NCBI RefSeq assembly: GCF_000173075.1
Contig: NZ_ABVL01000002.1
Span: 62,001-126,000, forward strand
Length of the DNA stretch: 64,000 bases
Direction: 5' to 3'
From: Chthoniobacter flavus Ellin428
Lineage (GTDB): Bacteria > Verrucomicrobiota > Verrucomicrobiia > Chthoniobacterales > Chthoniobacteraceae
The notes under the pieces are model-generated. The model did not search any database. It was not told the origin of the DNA and saw only the letters and a list, made by a program, of their open reading frames with translations. This document shows positions 59,623-64,000 of the stretch, one piece after another (position 1 is the stretch's first letter; the number at the start of each line of letters is the position of its first letter). Both the position numbers and the translations under genes were made by a program.

Positions 59623-60719
59623 TGGAACTGCGAAATCACTTAGGAAGGATGAACTGGAAGACCATCGCCAGTCGGGTCGTAGCCACCGTGTTGGTTGGCC
59701 TTGTGCTGGTCCTATCGGTGACATCGGCGCAGGCCGAAGACAAAGTCGATGAGGCGATGGCCAGGGCGACGCAGTATCTCATGTCCGTGCAGGACCCCAC
59801 GACGGGCGGCATTCACAACAAGATGCGACACGAGACAGCGATGACCTCGCTGGCCATCCTGGCCATGGCGGCCTGTGGGCATCAACCGGCCGATCCCACG
59901 CCGGAGGGACAAGCGATGCGCAAGGCGCTGGCCTTTGTGTTGCGGCCGGAAGCGCAGGAGCAGGACGGCTATTTCGGCCAGAACGACGGCTCGCGCATGT
60001 ATGGGCACGGCATCACGACGCTGATGCTTTCGGAGATGCTCGGCATGGGCGGAGATGCGGCGCAGGACGAGGTGATCCGCAATAAATGCCGCCTGGCGAT
60101 CGATCTCATTTTGCGGTCACAGAAGGTCTCGAAGAACGACAGCAACCGCGGTGGCTGGCGCTACTCGCCGGATTCGGGCGATTCGGATATGTCGGTGACG
60201 GTGTGGCAGACGATGGCGCTTCGTGCGGCGAAGAACGCCGGACTCGATGTACCGAGGGAGGCGATCGACAATGCGGTGAGTTACATCCGCCGGTTGTATC
60301 AGCCGGACAGCGAGGCTCGCGGTGTTTCCAAAATGGGCGGCTTCGGTTACCAGACCAAGGGCCGGGAAATTTCGACGACGGCCGAGGGTCTGCTGGCCAT
60401 GCAGGTCTGCGGACAATACGATTCCGACGAAGTGAAAGGCGCCTCGGATCGGTTGCTCAAGGACGGTATCCGGCAGGGCGAACGCTGGTTTTTCTACACG
60501 ACCTATTACTACGCGCAGGGGATGTATCAGCGCGGTGGCAAGCACGCGGATGAAGCCAAGCGGACGGTCGCGGACTTGCTGTTGCCGCTGCAGTCGCGCG
60601 AGGGTTGGTGGGAAGGCATCAACGGTGAAGAACGGCAGGGCGGAAAGGTCTATGCCACCGCAATGGCCGTACTGAGCCTCTCGGTGAAGAACCACTTCCT
60701 CCCGATCTATCAGCGGTAG
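59622..60719 (+). CDS. Secreted prenyltransferase/terpene-cyclase-like (alpha/alpha toroid) protein
   Basis: The 365-residue protein has a signal peptide (hydrophobic 18-37, AQA cleavage near 40) and repeats of the squalene-cyclase/prenyltransferase toroid type. These include TGGIHNKMRHETAMTSLAILAM, GGWRYSPDSGDSDMSVTVWQTMALRAAK and GGKVYATAMAVLSLSV. The catalytic DxDD of real cyclases is not seen, so it is probably a binding or scaffold toroid in the periplasm. Its ATG overlaps the TAA of the upstream gene (TAATG). It ends the MoxR operon. Confidence 0.8.
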   Translation: MELRNHLGRMNWKTIASRVVATVLVGLVLVLSVTSAQAEDKVDEAMARATQYLMSVQDPTTGGIHNKMRHETAMTSLAILAMAACGHQPADPTPEGQAMRKALAFVLRPEAQEQDGYFGQNDGSRMYGHGITTLMLSEMLGMGGDAAQDEVIRNKCRLAIDLILRSQKVSKNDSNRGGWRYSPDSGDSDMSVTVWQTMALRAAKNAGLDVPREAIDNAVSYIRRLYQPDSEARGVSKMGGFGYQTKGREISTTAEGLLAMQVCGQYDSDEVKGASDRLLKDGIRQGERWFFYTTYYYAQGMYQRGGKHADEAKRTVADLLLPLQSREGWWEGINGEERQGGKVYATAMAVLSLSVKNHFLPIYQR

Positions 60720-60854
60720 GCGGCGTCGATTCCTGGAGTGCGTTTCCAAATTGGGGACTGAAGGGAAGCGCTCCGTCGCTCTTTGGTTGGAACGTCTTCC
60801 CCGGCACCGCCGGAGCGGCGCCCTCCGGTTCCGCTGCGAAAACGAGATCCTGGC

Positions 60855-61289
60855 TCAGCGCTTCTTTTGCAGCGGACGTCCTTCGTCGGCGTCGATGTAA
60901 TCGAAGAAGGTCTGGACATCGTCGCGCTTCTCCAGACCGCTTTCGCGTTTGCGCATGAGCAGGCGTTCGGAAGACTCGTCGTTCCAACCGCGCTTGCGCA
61001 TGAAGTCGTTCCAGATGTCAATTTCCTCCGCGCTCGGTTGATGGCCCTGCACAAATGCCCACTCGAGGATATCCTCATCCGTGCCGCCCTGCTTCACGCG
61101 TTCGACGAGAGCGGGATACTCGATCCAGAGAAAGCTCACGGTGCGGCCGTCGAAGCCGCCACCGAGGTTGGCGTGATAGTCCTGGGGCAATTTGCCGGCG
61201 GCATGCAGACGGATTTTGTCGAGCATGCGGGGGATGTAATAGATACCGCCGGTTTGAACATAAGGGCTGCGCAGATCGGGCACGTTCAT
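60855..61289 (-). CDS. DUF5069 domain-containing protein
   Basis: The 144-residue protein (ATG at 61289) begins MNVPDLRSPYVQTGGIYYIPRM, then DKIRLHAAGKLPQDYHANLGG, the DUF5069 hallmark, followed by GTDEDILEWAF. The family is of unknown function and is frequent in PVC-group genomes. It is divergent from the response regulator gene (165-bp gap) and convergent with the toroid gene; the 135-bp convergent gap carries a small CCGGAG/CTCCGG hairpin at 60810-60828. Confidence 0.85.
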   Translation of the reverse strand: MNVPDLRSPYVQTGGIYYIPRMLDKIRLHAAGKLPQDYHANLGGGFDGRTVSFLWIEYPALVERVKQGGTDEDILEWAFVQGHQPSAEEIDIWNDFMRKRGWNDESSERLLMRKRESGLEKRDDVQTFFDYIDADEGRPLQKKR

Positions 61290-61453
61290 GAGCGGGAAAG
61301 TAAAGGGTGGCTTTTCACCGGACAAGTCAGATGCCGCCCTGATTAAAAAGGAGACTCGACGAAACCCCGTATTTTCCCTTTCTCTAGCTTGCATATCCGC
61401 CACGAGGCGGGCATCCCTATCTCCACAACGCTGTAATCCTCCGGCATTCCCAG

Positions 61454-62778
61454 ATGAAGACGATCCTTCTGATCGATGATGATGAGATTTGCCGCAAGCC
61501 GGCAGCGGAAGCACTGCGGCGATCGGACTGGCAGGTGATCGAAGCGGCGGACGGCGACGAGGGCGTGGAGCTCGCGGTCAAGCATCGGCCGGATGTGATC
61601 CTGTGCGATTTGCTGATGCCGAAGAGTAACGGTTACCACGTATGTCGCACGGTGCGGGAGAATCCCGAGCTCAAGGACACGCGCATCATCGTGATCAGTG
61701 GACGCGATTTTGCGTCGGATCGGCAGAGCGCGGCGGAAGCGGGAGCGGACGATTTTCTGGTCAAGCCGATCGAACTTGGGCAGTTGCACGAGGCATTGCA
61801 GCGGACGACTTCGATTCGCGGCGAAACCAAGGCGGCGCCGACGCCATCGACGGTGCCCAGCGCGAAGCCAACGTCCGATCAAAAGACCGTAGTGAAATTC
61901 TGGGGCGTGCGCGGCTCGATCCCGACGCCGGGACAGACGACGGTTTTCTTTGGTGGCAATACCTCCTGCGTGGAGGTTCGCGCGGATGGGGAGATCATCA
62001 TTCTCGACGCGGGGTCAGGCATTCGGCCGCTGGGCGAGGCGTTGGCTGCCGAGTTCAATGGCAAGCCGATCGAGATCACGCTGCTCATCACGCACACCCA
62101 CTGGGATCACATCCAGGGCTTCCCGTTTTTCCTGCCGGCCTACGACGCGCGCAACCGCGTGCACATCCTCGGTTACGAGGGGGCCCGCGATGGCCTGGCG
62201 GCGACGCTCGCCGGGCAGATGGAGAGCCCGTATTTCCCGATCGCGCTCAAACAGATGCCGGGGAATATCGTGATCGAGGACTGCGGGAGATGACGTTCAC
62301 ATCGGCAAGGTACGCGTGGAAGCGTGCTTCTCGAATCACCCGGGGGTGTGCGTCGGTTACAAGCTCTACACTTCCAGCGGAACGATCGTCTATCTGCCGG
62401 ACAACGAGTCCTTCAACGAGAACACGAAGAAGGTGCACGGCGGAGCGTTGCCGCGGAATATCGAGGAGAACATCGCCGGGTTCATCCGCGAGGTGGACAT
62501 GCTGATCCTCGATTCCCAATACAGCGTCGACGAATACAAGACGCACGTCGGCTGGGGGCATGGCTGCGTCGACGACGTTGTTCCGGCTCGCGCTCGACAA
62601 CGGCGTGAAGCGGCTCTTTCTCTTCCACCACGACCCGGCGCACGACGATCGTTCCATCTCGAACATGCTCATGCATGCGCGCGAGGTCGCGCAGAAAGAT
62701 GGCTCCAATCTGCGAGTGGATGCCGCCCGCGAAGGCGAGCAATTAGTGCTCGGTCCGCGGGCGATTAACGGGATGTGA
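61454..62778 (+). CDS. Response regulator fused to metallo-beta-lactamase-fold domain, with three frameshifts
   Basis: The N-terminal receiver (LLIDDDE at 4-10; VILCDLLMPKSNG with the phosphoacceptor Asp at about 53) is joined by a short linker to an MBL domain. The metal motif is THTHWDHIQG (HxHxDH), followed by a NHPGVCVGYKL strand with a metal His. HVGWGHGCVDDVV and FHHDPAHDD follow. Frame changes occur at about 62281 and 62296 (two missing bases restore ...EDLREM.FHIGKVRVEA) and at about 62583 (one extra T). The joined length is about 441 residues. A phosphorylation-gated hydrolase is plausible. Confidence 0.8.
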
Positions 62779-62784
62779 CCGATG

Positions 62785-62871
62785 GACGGAGAGACGCGCG
62801 CCTGCGCGCTTCCCAAAATTACCCTCCGCCCGGCCAAAGATGGGGAACATGCAGGAGCGTGTCCCTCCGTC
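62785..62871. repeat. Inverted repeat with GACGGAG arms between convergent genes
   Basis: GACGGAGAGACGCG (62785-62798) pairs with CGTGTCCCTCCGTC (62858-62871) with two mismatches, enclosing GCGCGCCTGCGCGC as a second stem. It starts 7 bp after the stop of the response-regulator fusion and ends before the small lipoprotein's stop, a terminator-like position. Confidence 0.6.
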
Positions 62872-62889
62872 GTCGCCGCCGCGCTCCGT

Positions 62890-63063
62890 CTAGTTCTTCT
62901 TCTTCTTGCTCGTCGTCACGTGGCACTGCGCGTCACCGGCGGAACACGTTGAGGCACTGCTCTTGGAAGCGCTGCAGCAGTCGGCTTTCTTCGGCGAATG
63001 AGCGCAGGCGGGGACGAGCATGGCTACGGCGGCGATGGCGAGAAGGCGGGGGAGAATTTGCAT
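62890..63063 (-). CDS. Tiny Cys-rich lipoprotein
   Basis: This 57-residue protein has a lipoprotein signal peptide (MQILPRLLAIAAVAM, lipobox VPAC with Cys20). The mature part is rich in Cys, Ser and Lys (DCCSASKSSASTC, SAGDAQC) and ends KKKKN. The spacing recalls a metal-binding or redox peptide, but it matches no family I know. A clear ATG, signal and stop support it. It ends 112 bp after the convergent gene's stop and lies upstream-divergent of nothing else; the gap to the dehydrogenase gene is 52 bp on the same strand. Confidence 0.65.
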   Translation of the reverse strand: MQILPRLLAIAAVAMLVPACAHSPKKADCCSASKSSASTCSAGDAQCHVTTSKKKKN

Positions 63064-63115
63064 GGCAGGGAGAAAAGATGGAGCGATGGAATCGGTCGAG
63101 TGAAATCGATTCCGC

Positions 63116-64000
63116 CTATGACGCTGGGATCTGGTTCAGTGTGTAATAGGCGTCGGGATGCAGGATCGATTCGCCGCCGGCGGATTTCACGCCGGGCAGG
63201 TGAATCTCGTGCACGTGGCCTTCCATGAGGCCATCGATGACGAGCCGGGCGCTCATGCCGTCGGGCGACACGGTCACGCTTTTGATCGTTGGTGTAGTCT
63301 CGTCGACCTTCGGGCTGCCGTAGCTGGACTGGAAGATCGTGGTGTAAGTCTTGATCGTGTACGACGCGGGGTTGCCGGCGGTTTGCGGGTCGAGCGGCTT
63401 GGTGAAGGTGAATTCGAAGCCATCGGGCTTGGCGCGCATCTCGTGAATTTCGAAAGGCACCTTGCCGGTCCACACGAGCCGCTGGAGGGCGTAGGGATGT
63501 CCACCGCGGGCGCCCCAGCCACGATCGGTGCCGTAGACGAAGAGCGAGCCGTCGTCGCCCCATTCGACGCTGAGATTGCCGGAATCGAATCCCTGGCGGA
63601 AGGGGAAGCAGGCCCCCTGATAGCGATCGTTCACCTTCTCGAGAAAAACGCGCATGACCGTGCTGTGCGACTGGTCGCAGACGAAGAGTTGCTTTTGAAA
63701 CGGCCCGAATTTTCCGCCGGTGGTGTCGGGGATGAAGCCGCTCGCCGATTGCCCCATCTCGGGATAGGGGAACATAATCGCTGGCGGCATGTATTCGGGA
63801 ATCCGTTTCGCTTCCTTGTAAATGCGGCTGCCGCTCTCGGGTTCCTGCGGCTTCCTGAGGCCCGCCTTGGCGATGGCGTCCTTGGTCGCCGGATCGTCGA
63901 ACCATTTCAGCCCCGCCGGATGCCCCATGAAGTAGCCGGGCCGCAATTCCTTGAGCCCGTCGGCGCCATTCCACGGCCCTTGGTTATCGGTGAAAAACAT
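63116..64000 (-). CDS. C-terminal part of a large PVC-type sugar-dehydrogenase-like protein (runs off the window)
   Basis: The 294 residues seen are an open frame to the window edge and the real start is beyond base 64000. The sequence [48 protein letters not shown] and [24 protein letters not shown] is typical of the PQQ-type six-bladed beta-propeller domain (sorbosone/glucose dehydrogenase-like) of large secreted proteins abundant in Planctomycetes and Verrucomicrobia. A C-terminal Ig-like region ends at 63116. It may use a heme domain further on, which is not visible. Confidence 0.78.
   Translation of the reverse strand: MFFTDNQGPWNGADGLKELRPGYFMGHPAGLKWFDDPATKDAIAKAGLRKPQEPESGSRIYKEAKRIPEYMPPAIMFPYPEMGQSASGFIPDTTGGKFGPFQKQLFVCDQSHSTVMRVFLEKVNDRYQGACFPFRQGFDSGNLSVEWGDDGSLFVYGTDRGWGARGGHPYALQRLVWTGKVPFEIHEMRAKPDGFEFTFTKPLDPQTAGNPASYTIKTYTTIFQSSYGSPKVDETTPTIKSVTVSPDGMSARLVIDGLMEGHVHEIHLPGVKSAGGESILHPDAYYTLNQIPAS

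Overview
The window looks like a piece of a chromosome from a Verrucomicrobiota-type bacterium (PVC group). I infer this from several traits together: a MoxR / DUF58 / BatA-like / von Willebrand A / DUF4175-like operon; an ECF sigma factor paired with a short anti-sigma protein; a GntR-HTH regulator with a LacI-type sensor domain; a C-terminal fragment of a large PVC-type dehydrogenase; and fairly high G+C. No rRNA or tRNA gene was seen, so the phylum is an inference. The one clear RNA gene is rnpB (RNase P RNA), on the minus strand near 29.8-30.2 kb.

Layout. 0-9 kb: a CBM9-like protein, acetyl-CoA synthetase (split by an in-frame amber codon), two membrane-anchored proteins, rodA, an OppF-type ATPase, thiG, yqgE and alanine dehydrogenase. 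9-20 kb: a small membrane protein, a DctA-type carrier behind a perfect palindrome, a 956-residue zinc-ribbon/coiled-coil protein with 49-residue repeats, a four-gene membrane-lipid operon (small DMT protein, CDP-alcohol phosphatidyltransferase, CdsA, PlsC), a TPR lipoprotein, a YkgJ-type protein, a BaiN/HI0933 flavoprotein and a DUF309 protein. 20-31 kb: two CNNM/CorC proteins, a GntR/LacI hybrid regulator, a kinase / response regulator / hybrid-kinase cluster with overlapping genes, rnpB and an OmpA-like protein. 31-46 kb: a GH18-deacetylase-GT2 fusion, a SUFU-domain protein, a winged-helix/TPR regulator divergent from a frameshifted FAD oxidase, and a YtrA-type regulated ABC system with two giant permeases. 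46-64 kb: ECF sigma and anti-sigma, the MoxR-to-terpene-cyclase-like operon (about 13.7 kb), a DUF5069 protein, a response regulator fused to a metallo-beta-lactamase domain, a tiny Cys-rich lipoprotein missed by ordinary ORF length cut-offs, and the end of a large dehydrogenase.

Two features cut across the window. First, long inverted repeats built from short repeated words (TGACGAA, TTAATC, TCCTAT, GGATTTCAC and others) lie at most convergent gene junctions and in some codirectional or divergent gaps. Some of them contain or abut the stop codons of both neighbours. They look like bidirectional terminators made from several unrelated sequence families. Second, at least seven genes carry single-base lesions: one amber codon, and one-base frameshifts of which two to three lie in runs of five G. 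Homology on both sides of each lesion is intact, so these are either sequence errors or very recent mutations, and I annotate the full-length products.
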